DNA of 59,497 nt from Rubellimicrobium sp. (GTDB lineage: Bacteria; Pseudomonadota; Alphaproteobacteria; Rhodobacterales; Rhodobacteraceae), in the NCBI GenBank assembly GCA_019454835.1, contig JACFNP010000017.1, positions 1 to 59,497 of the forward strand. The letters are read 5' to 3'. The position numbers were made by a program, and so were the translations under genes. Each line of letters starts with the position of its first letter. Position 1 is the first letter of the stretch. Under the pieces are notes generated by a model, which had not been told where the DNA came from, ran no database searches, and saw only the letters and a program-made list of their open reading frames with translations. Positions 1-8,548 of this stretch are shown here, piece after piece.

Positions 1-25
1 CGCTTATCACATAAAGCGAACGGAC

Positions 26-162
26 TGGGTTGCTTCGTCGGCTGCGCCTCCTCGCGGGTGACGGTGGTTTCTCGTCATTGCGAACGAAGTGAAGCAACCC
101 ATACCGGGCGCAGCACCCGGTCCCGTGGATTGCCGGGTCGGCTACGCCTCCTCGCGATGACG
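26..162. repeat. family A palindromic repeat, one partial and one full copy
   Basis: Positions 26-63 hold the right arm of a copy and 73-162 a full copy. Full copies begin CGTCATTGCG and end with its approximate reverse complement. The inner arms around GAAGCAAC and GTTGCTTC (or GCAATCCA and TGGATTGC) also pair, so each unit can fold into one long hairpin. I see no gene in 1-232. The 25 bases before the first copy contain CGCTTatcacatAAAGCG, a short inverted repeat. Confidence 0.85.
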
Positions 163-232
163 AAATATGCGGATTGGCCCGCTTGCCCGCAGCGTGATCG
201 CCCGCGTTTGCGAACCGCCGGGGCGTCGCCGG

Positions 233-376
233 TCAGCCGAGCAGCAGGTATTCGCCCAGCGCGGCGCCCAGCCACAGGGCCAGCACGATCATGGCCGTGT
301 AAAGCAGCCGGTCGCGGTTCAGCCCCAGGACAAGGGCAAGACCGCGCGGGGGGCGGACGATGGCGGCAACGGTCAT
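233..376 (-). CDS. 47-residue single-pass membrane protein
   Basis: I do not recognise a named family. The protein has a basic, proline-containing N-terminus (RPPRGLALVLGLNRDR, about residues 8-23) and one hydrophobic helix (about 25-46) that runs to the C-terminus. By the positive-inside rule the N-terminus should be cytoplasmic. It is too short to stand out by length, but an AAGGAGGT sequence at 380-387, three bases upstream of the ATG at 374-376, is a near-perfect ribosome binding site and argues for a real gene. It lies alone between family A repeats, divergent from the antiporter operon. The function is unknown. Confidence 0.6.
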   Translation of the reverse strand: MTVAAIVRPPRGLALVLGLNRDRLLYTAMIVLALWLGAALGEYLLLG

Positions 377-459
377 CGCGGACCTCCTTGTGACGCATGG
401 TGCGATGCTCGCACGGGTTTGCGGCGGAATGATGGCCGCAAGCGCCTGCCCCCGAATCC

Positions 460-647
460 CGTCACCCGCGAGGCGCAAGCCGAAGCAACCCCGACCGCTC
501 GCGCACAACATCGAGGTTGCTTCGTCGGCTGCGCCTCCTCGCAATGACGGAAGGGACTCGTCATTGCGAACGAAGTGAAGCAATCCACAGCGGGCACAGC
601 GCCCGGCCCTTGGAGTGCCGCGTCGGCTGCGCCGCCTCGCAATGACG
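460..647. repeat. two tandem family A palindromic repeats
   Basis: Copies at 460-549 and 559-647 are separated by nine bases and fill most of the gap between the 47-residue gene and the antiporter operon. The first is the GCAACCCC/GGTTGC subtype and the second the GCAATCCA subtype with a GC-rich inner loop. Nothing else coding is seen in 377-763; the antiporter promoter must lie here or between the copies, but no clear -35/-10 pair is visible. Confidence 0.85.
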
Positions 648-763
648 GGATTCGCGGTTCGTCCGGCTGCCCCGCCAGCCCCCCGGTTCACATGCGCGCG
701 CGGCCCGGCGGAAAGCCCGGAAAATCGGCTGGGATTTCCCTGCAAAGGATGCCAGAAGCGGGC

Positions 764-3646
764 ATGATCGCGCAGAACCTCATGCTTGTTCTGGTCCTTC
801 TGCCCTTCGTTGGCGCGCTGGCGGCCGTCACGCAGCCCAGGGGTGCGCAGCGCGGCCCCGCGTGGATTTCGGGCGCGACCATGGCGGCGGGGCTGGTGAT
901 CCTCGCGGCCCTGCGCGGCCCGGCCGGGGCGACCTGGCCGCTGCGCGCCAGCCTGCACTGGGCGCCCTCGGCGGGCCTCGACCTAGCGTTCCGCCTGGAC
1001 GGCTTTGCTTGGCTGTTCGCGGCGCTGATCCTCGGAATCGGCATCCTCGTCGTGCTCTATGCGCGCTACTACCTGGCGCCCACCGATTCCGCGCCGCGAT
1101 TCCACGCGCTGCTGCTGGCGTTCTGCGGCTCGATGCTGGGGCTGGTGCTGTCGGCCAACGTCATCATCCTCGTGGTGTTCTGGGAGATGACCAGCCTGCT
1201 GTCCTTCCTGCTGATCGGCTTCCGTTCCGCCAATGTCGGTGCGCGCGAGGGGGCGCGGATGTCGCTGATCGTCACGGCGGGCGGCGGGCTGTGCCTGCTG
1301 GTGGCGATGCTCATCCTCGGGCGCATCACCGGCAGCTACGATCTGGACCACATCCTCGCCGCCGGGGCGGTAATCCGGGCGCATCCGCTCTATCCGCCGC
1401 TGCTGGTGCTGTTCCTGCTGGGTGCCTTCACCAAGTCGGCGCAGATGCCGTTCCACTTCTGGCTGCCCGGCGCCATGGCGGCGCCGACGCCGGTTTCGGC
1501 CTATCTCCATTCGGCGACGATGGTGAAAGCGGGGGTGTTCCTGCTCATCCGCTTCTCGCCCGCGCTGGGCGGGACCGACGCCTGGTTCTGGATGGTGACC
1601 GGCACCGGGATGCTGACCATGACGCTGGGCGCGGTGATCGCGCTGTTCCGCCATGACCTGAAGGGCCTTCTGGCCTATTCGACGGTCAGCCATCTCGGCC
1701 TCATCACCGCGCTGGCGGGCCTGGGCAGCGAGACCGCGATCCTTGCCGCGATCTTCCACATCGTGAACCATGCGGTGTTCAAGGCGTCGCTGTTCATGGC
1801 CGCGGGCATCATCGACCACGAGACCGGCACCCGCGACATGCGGCGGCTGTCGGGGCTGATCCATTTCATGCCGGTGACCGGCGCGCTGGCCATCGTCGCC
1901 TCGGCGGCCATGGCGGGGGTGCCGCTGCTGAACGGGTTCATCTCGAAGGAGATGTTCTTCGCCGCCGCCGCCGACTGGCACAACGGCACCTGGCTCGACA
2001 ATGCGCTGCCGCTGATCGCCACCGTCGGCGCGGCGTTCTCGGTCGCCTATTCGGCGCGCTTCATCGCCACGGTGTTCTTCGGCCCGCCCGCCACCGACCT
2101 GCCGCATCTGCCGCATGAACCCGTGCGCTGGATGCGCCGCCCGGTCGAGGCGCTGGTGTTCATCTGCCTCGCCATCGGCATCGCGCCCGACGCGGTGCTC
2201 GGCCCGACGCTGAACGCCGCCGCGCGCGGCGTGCTGGGGCCGCTGATCCCCCATGTGAGCATCTCGCCCTGGCACGGGCTGAACCTGCCGCTGATGATGA
2301 GCGTCATCGCCCTGCTGGCGGGGGCGGCGATCTATTTCCCCTTCGCGCGCCGGATTTCCGAAGGCCCCGAGGGGCCGCCGCTGCTCTGGCGCGTCCGGGC
2401 GGTGCGGCTGTTCGAGATCGGGCTGCTCGCCGTCACCTGGAAATGGCCGCGCGTGCTGCACCGCGCCGCCGGGACCGACCGGCTGCAACCGCAGATCCTT
2501 GTCCTGGTGTGCCTCGCGCTGCTGGCCGGGCTGGGCGTGACCTTCGGGCGGCTGTCACCCATCGGCCAGCGCGCCATGCTGGCGCCGGACCTTGCGTTCG
2601 TTCTCATGTGGATCGCGGGCGGAGCGGCGGCGGTCGGGGCGGCGGCGCTGGCGAAATACCACCGCTTTGCGGCGCTCATGCTGCTGGGGGTGGCCGGGGC
2701 CGTCACCTGCCTGACCTTTGCCTGGGCCTCGGCGCCCGATCTGGCCGTGACGCAACTGCTGGTCGAGGTGGTGACGACCGTGCTGCTGCTGCTGGGCCTG
2801 CGCTGGCTGCCCAAGCGCAACGCCGAAATTCCCGGCGACCGGCTGTTCCCGGCCCGCCTGCGCCGCGCGCGCGATCTGGTCATCGCCATCATCGCCGGTG
2901 CCGCGACGACCATGGCGGCGCTGGCGGTGATGACGCGGCCACCGGGGCCGTCGATCGGCAACTGGTTCCTGCGCAACGCCCATTCCGAGGCCGGTGGCCT
3001 GAACGCCGTCAACGTGATCCTCGTCGATTTCCGCGCCTTCGACACGTTCGGCGAGATCACCGTGCTGGGCGTCGTGGGCCTGACCGTCTTTGCACTGCTG
3101 CGCCGTTTCCGTCCCGCCGACGAATCCGCCGGGCGCCCCGCCCAGCAGACCGGCAAGGCGGGCGAGATCGACGACCTGCCGATGCTGGTGCCGTCCATCA
3201 CGATCCGCTGGATGTTCCCGGTGCTGATCGTGTTTTCGGCCTGGCTGTTCATGCGCGGCCACGACCTGCCCGGCGGCGGCTTTTCCGCCGGGGTCACGCT
3301 GGCCATCGCGCTGCTGGCGCAATATCTGGGCGCCGATACCCGATGGATCGAGGCGCGCATCACCGTGCTGCCGATCCGCTGGATCGGGGTCGGGCTGCTG
3401 ATCGCCGGGCTGACCGGCATGTCGGCGGCGGCCTTCGGCTATCCGTTCCTCTCGGCACAGGCGCGCTATGTCGAGCTGCCGGGCATCGGCGCGGTTCCGG
3501 CGTCAACCGCGATGGCCTTCGATCTGGGGGTCTATGCGCTGGTCGTCGGCGCCACGGTGCTCATGCTCATCGCCATCGCCCACCAGTCGCTGCGCTCGGC
3601 CCGCCAGCGCGAGCGGGCGGCGGAAGAGGAAGGCGAGGCGGCATGA
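764..3646 (+). CDS. phaA: Pha/Mrp cation:proton antiporter subunit A fused to subunit B
   Basis: This is the large membrane subunit of the multi-subunit Na+(K+)/H+ antiporter, 960 residues, made of many transmembrane helices. Residues to about 780 form the complex-I ND5-like MrpA module. It has the conserved glutamate in VVFWEMTS (Glu141) and the lysine in GAFTKSAQMPFHFWLP (Lys225), both on the proposed proton path. Residues about 803-940 form a complete MnhB domain (GHDLPGGGFSAG motif). The A-B fusion is typical of the rhizobial Pha type and explains why no separate subunit B follows. The ATG at 764 is chosen because the hydrophobic protein begins there; the open frame extends upstream into a repeat. 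An in-frame ATG at 749 is an alternative. First gene of the operon. Confidence 0.93.
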   Translation: MIAQNLMLVLVLLPFVGALAAVTQPRGAQRGPAWISGATMAAGLVILAALRGPAGATWPLRASLHWAPSAGLDLAFRLDGFAWLFAALILGIGILVVLYARYYLAPTDSAPRFHALLLAFCGSMLGLVLSANVIILVVFWEMTSLLSFLLIGFRSANVGAREGARMSLIVTAGGGLCLLVAMLILGRITGSYDLDHILAAGAVIRAHPLYPPLLVLFLLGAFTKSAQMPFHFWLPGAMAAPTPVSAYLHSATMVKAGVFLLIRFSPALGGTDAWFWMVTGTGMLTMTLGAVIALFRHDLKGLLAYSTVSHLGLITALAGLGSETAILAAIFHIVNHAVFKASLFMAAGIIDHETGTRDMRRLSGLIHFMPVTGALAIVASAAMAGVPLLNGFISKEMFFAAAADWHNGTWLDNALPLIATVGAAFSVAYSARFIATVFFGPPATDLPHLPHEPVRWMRRPVEALVFICLAIGIAPDAVLGPTLNAAARGVLGPLIPHVSISPWHGLNLPLMMSVIALLAGAAIYFPFARRISEGPEGPPLLWRVRAVRLFEIGLLAVTWKWPRVLHRAAGTDRLQPQILVLVCLALLAGLGVTFGRLSPIGQRAMLAPDLAFVLMWIAGGAAAVGAAALAKYHRFAALMLLGVAGAVTCLTFAWASAPDLAVTQLLVEVVTTVLLLLGLRWLPKRNAEIPGDRLFPARLRRARDLVIAIIAGAATTMAALAVMTRPPGPSIGNWFLRNAHSEAGGLNAVNVILVDFRAFDTFGEITVLGVVGLTVFALLRRFRPADESAGRPAQQTGKAGEIDDLPMLVPSITIRWMFPVLIVFSAWLFMRGHDLPGGGFSAGVTLAIALLAQYLGADTRWIEARITVLPIRWIGVGLLIAGLTGMSAAAFGYPFLSAQARYVELPGIGAVPASTAMAFDLGVYALVVGATVLMLIAIAHQSLRSARQRERAAEEEGEAA

Positions 3647-3674
3647 GCAACGTATCCCCGCCCACAACGTTAGC

Positions 3675-3765
3675 CAGCATGACCGGCGCCCGCACCGGGG
3701 GTGGGCGCGGATGCGCCCGCCCTGGGGGGCGGGGCGGGCGCCGGTCGTGCTTCGCACGCCCGAAG
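3675..3765 (+). repeat. family C structured repeat, copy 1, inside the antiporter operon
   Basis: This 91-bp unit matches 13992-14082 with one difference (T3752 versus G14069). It has a perfect 13-bp stem, GACCGGCGCCCGC (3681-3693) with GCGGGCGCCGGTC (3734-3746), and an inner GGGCGC-GGAT-GCGCCC hairpin. It fills much of the 175-bp gap between phaA and phaC, the only real gap in an otherwise overlapping operon. Flanking AGCCAGC and GCTGGCT form a further short inverted repeat. Confidence 0.85.
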
Positions 3766-3821
3766 AAGGCTGGCTCTTCACCTGTCCGCCTCTCCGGCTC
3801 TCCCCCCCGGAGGGCCGCCTG

Positions 3822-4166
3822 ATGGAAGCCGTCCTCGCGCTCGCCATCGGTGTGCTGACGGCATCCGGCGTCTGGCTGCTGCTGCGGCCGCGGACGTTTC
3901 AGGTCATCATCGGCCTGTCGCTGCTGTCGCACGCCGTGAACCTGTTCATCTTCTCGATGGGCCGCCTGCGCCCCGGTGCGCCGCCGATCATGCCCGACGG
4001 CGGGTTCGTCGATCCCAGCCGCTACACCGACCCGCTGCCGCAGGCGCTGGTGCTGACCGCGATCGTCATTTCCTTCGCCACCACCGCATTGTTCCTTGTC
4101 ATCATGATCGCGGCGCGGGGCCTGACCGGCACCGACCACGTCGACGGGCGGGAGCGCGAACAATGA
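3822..4166 (+). CDS. phaC: Pha/Mrp antiporter subunit C
   Basis: A 114-residue, three-helix membrane protein related to complex I NuoK. Helices lie at about residues 3-21, 27-47 and 72-95. The middle segment RPRTFQVIIGLSLLSHAVNLF and the PLPQALVLTAIVISFATTA stretch are characteristic of MrpC/MnhC. A GGAGGG ribosome binding site lies about eight bases before the ATG. The stop overlaps the start of phaD in an ATGA, which points to translational coupling. The 5' side follows the family C repeat, so its mRNA leader can form a strong hairpin. Confidence 0.93.
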   Translation: MEAVLALAIGVLTASGVWLLLRPRTFQVIIGLSLLSHAVNLFIFSMGRLRPGAPPIMPDGGFVDPSRYTDPLPQALVLTAIVISFATTALFLVIMIAARGLTGTDHVDGREREQ

Positions 4167-5812
4167 TCCCCGGTGCCGATCACCTCATCATCGCCCCGAT
4201 CCTGATCCCGTTCCTCGCGGGCGCGCTGATGCTGCTGTATGACGAACGGCGGCGGCGCATGAAGCTGGGCGTGGCGCTGGTCGCCGCCGGGCTGATGCTG
4301 CTGGCCGGGATCGCGCTTCTGCGGCGCGCCAATGGCGGCGGCTTCGCGGGCGGGTCGGACGTGGGCTACTACCTGCTCGGCAACTGGGCGGTGCCCTGGG
4401 GCATCGTGCTGGTCCTCGACCGGCTTTCGGCGCTGATGGTGGTGCTGAACGGGCTGCTGGCGCTGCCGGTTCTCGTCTATGCGGGGGCGGGCTGGCATCG
4501 GCAGGGGCAGCATTTCATGTCGCTGATGATGTTCCTGTTCATGGGGCTGAACGGCGCCTTCCTGACCGGCGACCTGTTCTCGCTGTTCGTGTTCTTCGAG
4601 GTGCTGCTGGCGGCCTCGTACGGGCTGCTGCTGCATGGCGGCGGGCAGTTCCGGGTCCGCGCCGGGCTGCATTACGTCGCCATCAACCTTGCCGGGTCGG
4701 TGCTGTTCCTGATCGGGGTCGCGCTGATCTACGGCGCCACCGGCACGCTGTCGATGGCGCATCTGTCGCAGCTCATGGTGACGCTCGACGGCAGCCACCG
4801 GCCGCTGGTCCATGCGGGCGCGGCGCTGATGGGGCTGGCGTTCCTGGTGAAGGCCGGGATCTGGCCGCTGTCGTTCTGGCTGCCCTCGGCCTACATGGCC
4901 TCGCCCGCGCCGGTGGCGGCGATGTTCGCCATCATGACCAAGGTGGGCGTCTACATCCTGCTGCGGCTGTCGTTCCTGGTCTTCGGCGCCTCGGCGGGTG
5001 CCTCGACCGGCTTTGGCGGGGTGGCGCTGGCGGCGGGCGGCATGGCGACCATGATCTACGGCACGCTCGGCATCCTCGGATCGCAGGGGCTGGGGCGGAT
5101 GGCGGCGCATGTGGTGCTGGTGTCCTCGGGCACGCTGCTGGCGGTGACGGGCATCGCGCTGAACGCGGGCGACGGCGTCACCATGCTGTCGGGGGCGCTC
5201 TATTATCTGGTCTCCTCGACGCTGGCCGCCGGGATGCTGTTCCTGCTCTTCGAGCCGATGAGCCGCGACGAGGGCGGCATCGCCGCCATGCTGGCGCTGA
5301 CCGCCGATGCCTGGGGCCTCGAACCCGGCGAGACCGAGGAGGACGCCGACCCCGCGCCGGGCCTGCAACTGAACATCCCCGGCCTGATGACCGCGCTTTC
5401 GGTGGCCTATGCGGTGGCGGTGCTGGCGCTGGCCGGGCTGCCGCCGCTGTCGGGTTTCGTCGGCAAGTTCGTCATCCTCATGGGCGGGATCGGCGATGCC
5501 GCGACGGGGGGAACGGTCATCTGGGCCTTTGCCGCCATCCTGATCGTCGCGGGCTTTGCCACGCTGATCGGCCTCATGCGCATCGGCATCCAGACCTTCT
5601 GGGCCAATGACGGCGAGCCGCCGCCGGTCTCGGTGCTCGAGGCCGGGCCGGTCATCGCGCTCTCGGCGATGCTGGTGCTGCTGACCGTGCAGGCCGAGGA
5701 CGTGCTGCGCTACACCCGCGCCACCGCCGAGACGCTGGAGATGCCGACCCTCTACGTCGAGGGCGTGCTGGCGGCGCCCCCGGTGGCCGGTTCCGGCGAG
5801 GCCGACCCATGA
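4163..5812 (+). CDS. phaD: Pha/Mrp antiporter subunit D
   Basis: A 549-residue ND2/ND4/ND5-like membrane subunit that, with subunit A, forms the proton-translocating part of the antiporter. The glutamate of FVFFEVLLAASYG and the lysine of FLVKAGIWPLSFWLP match the conserved ion-path residues. SPAPVAAMFAIMTKVGVY is the second broken-helix region. A hydrophilic acidic loop (GLEPGETEEDADPAPG, about residues 392-407) lies before the last helices. It starts in an ATGA overlap with phaC and ends in an ATGA overlap with phaE. Confidence 0.93.
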   Translation: MIPGADHLIIAPILIPFLAGALMLLYDERRRRMKLGVALVAAGLMLLAGIALLRRANGGGFAGGSDVGYYLLGNWAVPWGIVLVLDRLSALMVVLNGLLALPVLVYAGAGWHRQGQHFMSLMMFLFMGLNGAFLTGDLFSLFVFFEVLLAASYGLLLHGGGQFRVRAGLHYVAINLAGSVLFLIGVALIYGATGTLSMAHLSQLMVTLDGSHRPLVHAGAALMGLAFLVKAGIWPLSFWLPSAYMASPAPVAAMFAIMTKVGVYILLRLSFLVFGASAGASTGFGGVALAAGGMATMIYGTLGILGSQGLGRMAAHVVLVSSGTLLAVTGIALNAGDGVTMLSGALYYLVSSTLAAGMLFLLFEPMSRDEGGIAAMLALTADAWGLEPGETEEDADPAPGLQLNIPGLMTALSVAYAVAVLALAGLPPLSGFVGKFVILMGGIGDAATGGTVIWAFAAILIVAGFATLIGLMRIGIQTFWANDGEPPPVSVLEAGPVIALSAMLVLLTVQAEDVLRYTRATAETLEMPTLYVEGVLAAPPVAGSGEADP

Positions 5813-6297
5813 GCCGCCTCGTCCCGCATCCGCTGCTGTCGCTGCTGCTGTTCCTGCTCTGGGGCGTGTTCACGAGCTTCACGCCGGGGCAGATGCTGCT
5901 GGGCGCCGCCATCGCGCTGGTCGCCGGGCGCGCCGTGGCGACGGTCGAACCCGAACCGCTGCGCTTTCGCCGCCCCGACCTGTTCGTGAAGCTGTTCTTC
6001 ATCGTCGGCATCGACATCATCCGCTCGAACCGCGACGTGGTGCGGCTGATCCTCTCGGGCGGGCGGCACGGCGAGCGGGTTTCGGGCTTCGTGCCGATCC
6101 CGCTGACCATCCGCTCCGAGGGCGCGCTGGCGGGGCTGGCGGTCATCATCACCGCCACGCCGGGCACGACCTGGGTGGAATACGATTCGCGCACCGGCGT
6201 GCTGCTGCTGCATGTCTTCGACCTGCGCGAGACCGACGACTGGGCGACGCTGGTGCAGACCCGCTACCAGCCGCTGCTTGCGGGGGTGTTTGAATGA
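5809..6297 (+). CDS. phaE: Pha/Mrp antiporter subunit E
   Basis: A 162-residue MnhE-family subunit with two N-terminal hydrophobic helices (about 8-48) and a soluble C-terminal part. The stretch [15 protein letters not shown] is the family signature, and the C-terminus (LLLHVFDL) forms the usual beta-rich tail. The start codon shares ATGA with the phaD stop, and its own end overlaps phaF by four bases. The gene is essential to assembly of the complex in characterised Mrp systems, though not part of the proton path itself. Confidence 0.92.
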   Translation: MSRLVPHPLLSLLLFLLWGVFTSFTPGQMLLGAAIALVAGRAVATVEPEPLRFRRPDLFVKLFFIVGIDIIRSNRDVVRLILSGGRHGERVSGFVPIPLTIRSEGALAGLAVIITATPGTTWVEYDSRTGVLLLHVFDLRETDDWATLVQTRYQPLLAGVFE

Positions 6298-6572
6298 GCC
6301 TGATCCTTACCGCCGCCCTGATCTACGGGCAGGTCGCACTGGCCGTCGCGGCGCTGCTGGCGCTGTGGCGGCTGCTGAAGGGGCCGCGCGCACAGGACCG
6401 GGTGCTGGCGCTGGATACGTTCTACGTCTGCATCATGCTGCAACTGCTGGTGACCGGGCTGCGGCTCGGCAATCCGCATTTCCTGGTCGCCGCGCTCATC
6501 ATCGCGCTGATGAGCTTCGTCAGCTCCGTCGCGGCGGCGCGCTTCCTGCTGCGCGGCGAGGTGATCGAATGA
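6294..6572 (+). CDS. phaF: Pha/Mrp antiporter subunit F
   Basis: A 92-residue, three-helix MnhF-family subunit. The motif [16 protein letters not shown] (about residues 27-42) and the aspartate within it are characteristic. The gene overlaps both neighbours by four bases, as in the rest of this operon, so subunit stoichiometry is probably set by coupled translation. Confidence 0.92.
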   Translation: MSLILTAALIYGQVALAVAALLALWRLLKGPRAQDRVLALDTFYVCIMLQLLVTGLRLGNPHFLVAALIIALMSFVSSVAAARFLLRGEVIE

Positions 6573-6940
6573 GCGCCCTGCCCCTCTGGGCCGCGCTGCC
6601 GGTGGCGCTGCTGGTGGTGCTGGGCGCCACGCTGGCGGTGCTGGGCACCTGGGGGCTGGCGGTGCTGCCGCGCTTCTACGAGCGCCTTCATCCGCCCGCG
6701 CTGGCATCGAGCTGGGGAACCGGCGCCATCGTCCTTGCGGTCATCATCGCCACATCGGCGGGCGAGGGGCGGCTGGCCATCGAGGCCATCGTCGTGGGCG
6801 TCTTCGTCATCGTCACGACGCCGGTGACGATGATGGTGCTGACCCGCGCCGCGCTGCAACGCGACCGCGCCGAAGGCGCGGACGTGCCGCCCGCGGCCAA
6901 GGCGGATTCCGTTCAATCCGGTTCGGCAGACCCGCTCTGA
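6569..6940 (+). CDS. phaG: Pha/Mrp antiporter subunit G, last gene of operon
   Basis: A 123-residue, three-helix MnhG-family subunit; [19 protein letters not shown] is the family signature and [13 protein letters not shown] the third helix. It starts in an ATGA overlap with phaF. The hydrophilic C-terminal tail (about the last twelve residues, ending QSGSADPL) is encoded by sequence that matches the left extension of the family B repeats, and its TGA lies within the shared ACCCGCTCTGACC. The tail therefore looks repeat-derived. Transcription converges with glpK just downstream. Confidence 0.9.
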   Translation: MSALPLWAALPVALLVVLGATLAVLGTWGLAVLPRFYERLHPPALASSWGTGAIVLAVIIATSAGEGRLAIEAIVVGVFVIVTTPVTMMVLTRAALQRDRAEGADVPPAAKADSVQSGSADPL

Positions 6941-7059
6941 CCTGTTGCGCGGTCGCATTGTCGCGGGCGCCGGATGTTCCATCCGGCTGCGAAATGCTCT
7001 GCTTTACCCTTGTCGCATTGTCGCGGGCGCCGGATGTTCCATCCGGCTGCGAAATGCTC
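6901..7059 (+). repeat. family B hairpin repeat, two identical tandem cores
   Basis: Identical 47-bp cores at 6953-6999 and 7013-7059 start TCGCATTGTCGCGGG and end GAAATGCTC, with a 60-bp period. Each core contains GCCGGATG-TTC-CATCCGGC, a perfect 8-bp stem with a 3-base loop, inside an outer imperfect stem (GCATTgTCGC with GCGAAATGC). Positions 6901-6952 match the extension seen in the copies at 25809, 35618 and 44496. The array covers the end of phaG and abuts the stop codon of glpK, so it separates two convergent transcription units. No U-tract follows, so it is not a classical terminator. Confidence 0.85.
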
Positions 7060-8545
7060 AGGATCGACGAGGCCCCGTAAGCACACGCCCGACCGCGTCG
7101 CGCCAGCCGTCCTGACGCCGCACGCGCTCGACCCGGTTCATCGCCGGGGCGAAGCTGCGTTCGGCGGCCCAGGTCCGGGCGAATTCGTCGGCGCCCGGCC
7201 AGACTCCCGCGCGCATCCCGGCCAGCCACGCCGCGCCCAGCGCCGTGGTCTCGGGCGAGGCGGGACACTCGACCCTGCGGCCCGAGATGTCGGCCAGAAA
7301 CTGCATCGTCCATCCCGACGCGGTCATGCCGCCATCGACCCGCAGCGCGCCGGGTTCGCCTTCGGGCCAGTCGCGCGCCATGGAATCGAGCAGATCGACG
7401 GTCTGGAACCCCACGCTTTCGAGCGCCGCCCGCGCGAATTCCGCCGGGCCGGAATTGCGGGTCAGGCCGAAGATCGCGCCCCGCGCGCCCGCATCCCACC
7501 ACGGCGCGCCAAGGCCCGTGAAGGCGGGCACGAGGTAAAGCTCCTGCTCGGGGTCGGCGCGTTCCGCCAGCGCCTGCGTCTCGGCAGCCGCCCCGATGAT
7601 CCCCAGCCCGTCGCGCAGCCACTGCACCACCGCGCCCGCGATGAAGATCGAGCCTTCGAGCGCATAGCTCGCCTTGCCGTCAAGCTGCGCCGCCACCGTG
7701 GTCAGCATCCGGTTGTGCGAGCGCACCGCCACGGCGCCGGTGTTCATCAGCGCGAAACAGCCGGTGCCGTAGGTCGCCTTCATCATGCCGGGGCTGAAAC
7801 ACGCCTGCCCCATCGCCGCCGCCTGCTGGTCGCCAGCCACGCCGAGGATCGGCACCGGCGCGCCCAGCACGTCGGTCATGCCGTAATCGGCGGCGCAGTC
7901 GCGCACCTCGGGCAGCATCCCCGGCGGGATGTCGAGATGGGCGCAGATGCGCGAATCCCACGCGCCCCGGTGGATGTCGTAGAGCATGGTGCGCGAGGCG
8001 TTCGTTGCATCCGTCGCATGGGTGCGACCCGCCGTCAGGTTCCAGATCAGCCACGAATCGACCGTGCCCGCCAGCAGGTCGCCCCGGACGGCACGGGCGC
8101 GGGCGCCTTCGACGTGATCGAGAATCCACGCCAGTTTCGTGCCGCTGAAATACGGATCGAGCAGCAGGCCGGTGCGCAAGGTCACCTCGTCCTCGAACCC
8201 TTCGACGCGCAGGCTCTCGCACATCGCGGCGGTGCGGCGGTCCTGCCAGACGATGGCGTTGTGGACCGGGCGCCCGTCGCGGTCCCAGACCACCAGCGTC
8301 TCGCGCTGGTTGGTGATGCCGATCGCGGCGATGTCGGCGGCACCCAGCCCGGCGCGGGCGACTGCCTCGCGCATCACCGCGACCGAACTGCGCCACAGGT
8401 CGGCGGGGTCGTGTTCGACCCAGCCGGGATGCGGGAAATGCTGCGGAAACTCCTGCTGCGCGCTGGCCACCGGGCGCCGCGCGCCGTCAAAGACGATGGC
8501 CCGCGTCGAGCTTGTCCCCTGGTCGAGCGCCAGAACATACGCCAT
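7058..8545 (-). CDS. glpK: glycerol kinase
   Basis: ATP-dependent phosphorylation of glycerol to sn-glycerol 3-phosphate in the cytoplasm. The 495-residue length is standard. The FGGY-family phosphate-binding motif [16 protein letters not shown] is at residues 5-20, WVEHDP at about 43, the substrate region [16 protein letters not shown] near 76, and the adenosine motif [10 protein letters not shown] near 408. It starts three bases after the glpD stop, so the two form a glpD-glpK operon. No transporter (glpF) or regulator gene is adjacent. The TGA stop overlaps the last bases of a family B repeat. Confidence 0.96.
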   Translation of the reverse strand: MAYVLALDQGTSSTRAIVFDGARRPVASAQQEFPQHFPHPGWVEHDPADLWRSSVAVMREAVARAGLGAADIAAIGITNQRETLVVWDRDGRPVHNAIVWQDRRTAAMCESLRVEGFEDEVTLRTGLLLDPYFSGTKLAWILDHVEGARARAVRGDLLAGTVDSWLIWNLTAGRTHATDATNASRTMLYDIHRGAWDSRICAHLDIPPGMLPEVRDCAADYGMTDVLGAPVPILGVAGDQQAAAMGQACFSPGMMKATYGTGCFALMNTGAVAVRSHNRMLTTVAAQLDGKASYALEGSIFIAGAVVQWLRDGLGIIGAAAETQALAERADPEQELYLVPAFTGLGAPWWDAGARGAIFGLTRNSGPAEFARAALESVGFQTVDLLDSMARDWPEGEPGALRVDGGMTASGWTMQFLADISGRRVECPASPETTALGAAWLAGMRAGVWPGADEFARTWAAERSFAPAMNRVERVRRQDGWRDAVGRVLTGPRRS

Positions 8546-8548
8546 CCC

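Noticed and set aside
575-763. An N-terminal extension of phaA by 63 codons
   Set aside because: The extra sequence is a translated family A repeat and is not membrane-like; the conserved protein begins at 764.
983-2488. A 501-codon minus-strand frame opposite phaA
   Set aside because: It is rich in Arg, Gln, His and Glu as expected of an antisense shadow, and shows no domain; phaA on the other strand is unambiguous.
4022-5368. A 448-codon minus-strand frame opposite phaC-phaD
   Set aside because: Same shadow composition, no start context, and opposite clear antiporter subunits.
6953-7059. Hairpins between phaG and glpK as an intrinsic bidirectional terminator
   Set aside because: The stems are strong but no run of T follows on either strand. 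A termination role is possible but unproven, so I list them as repeats.
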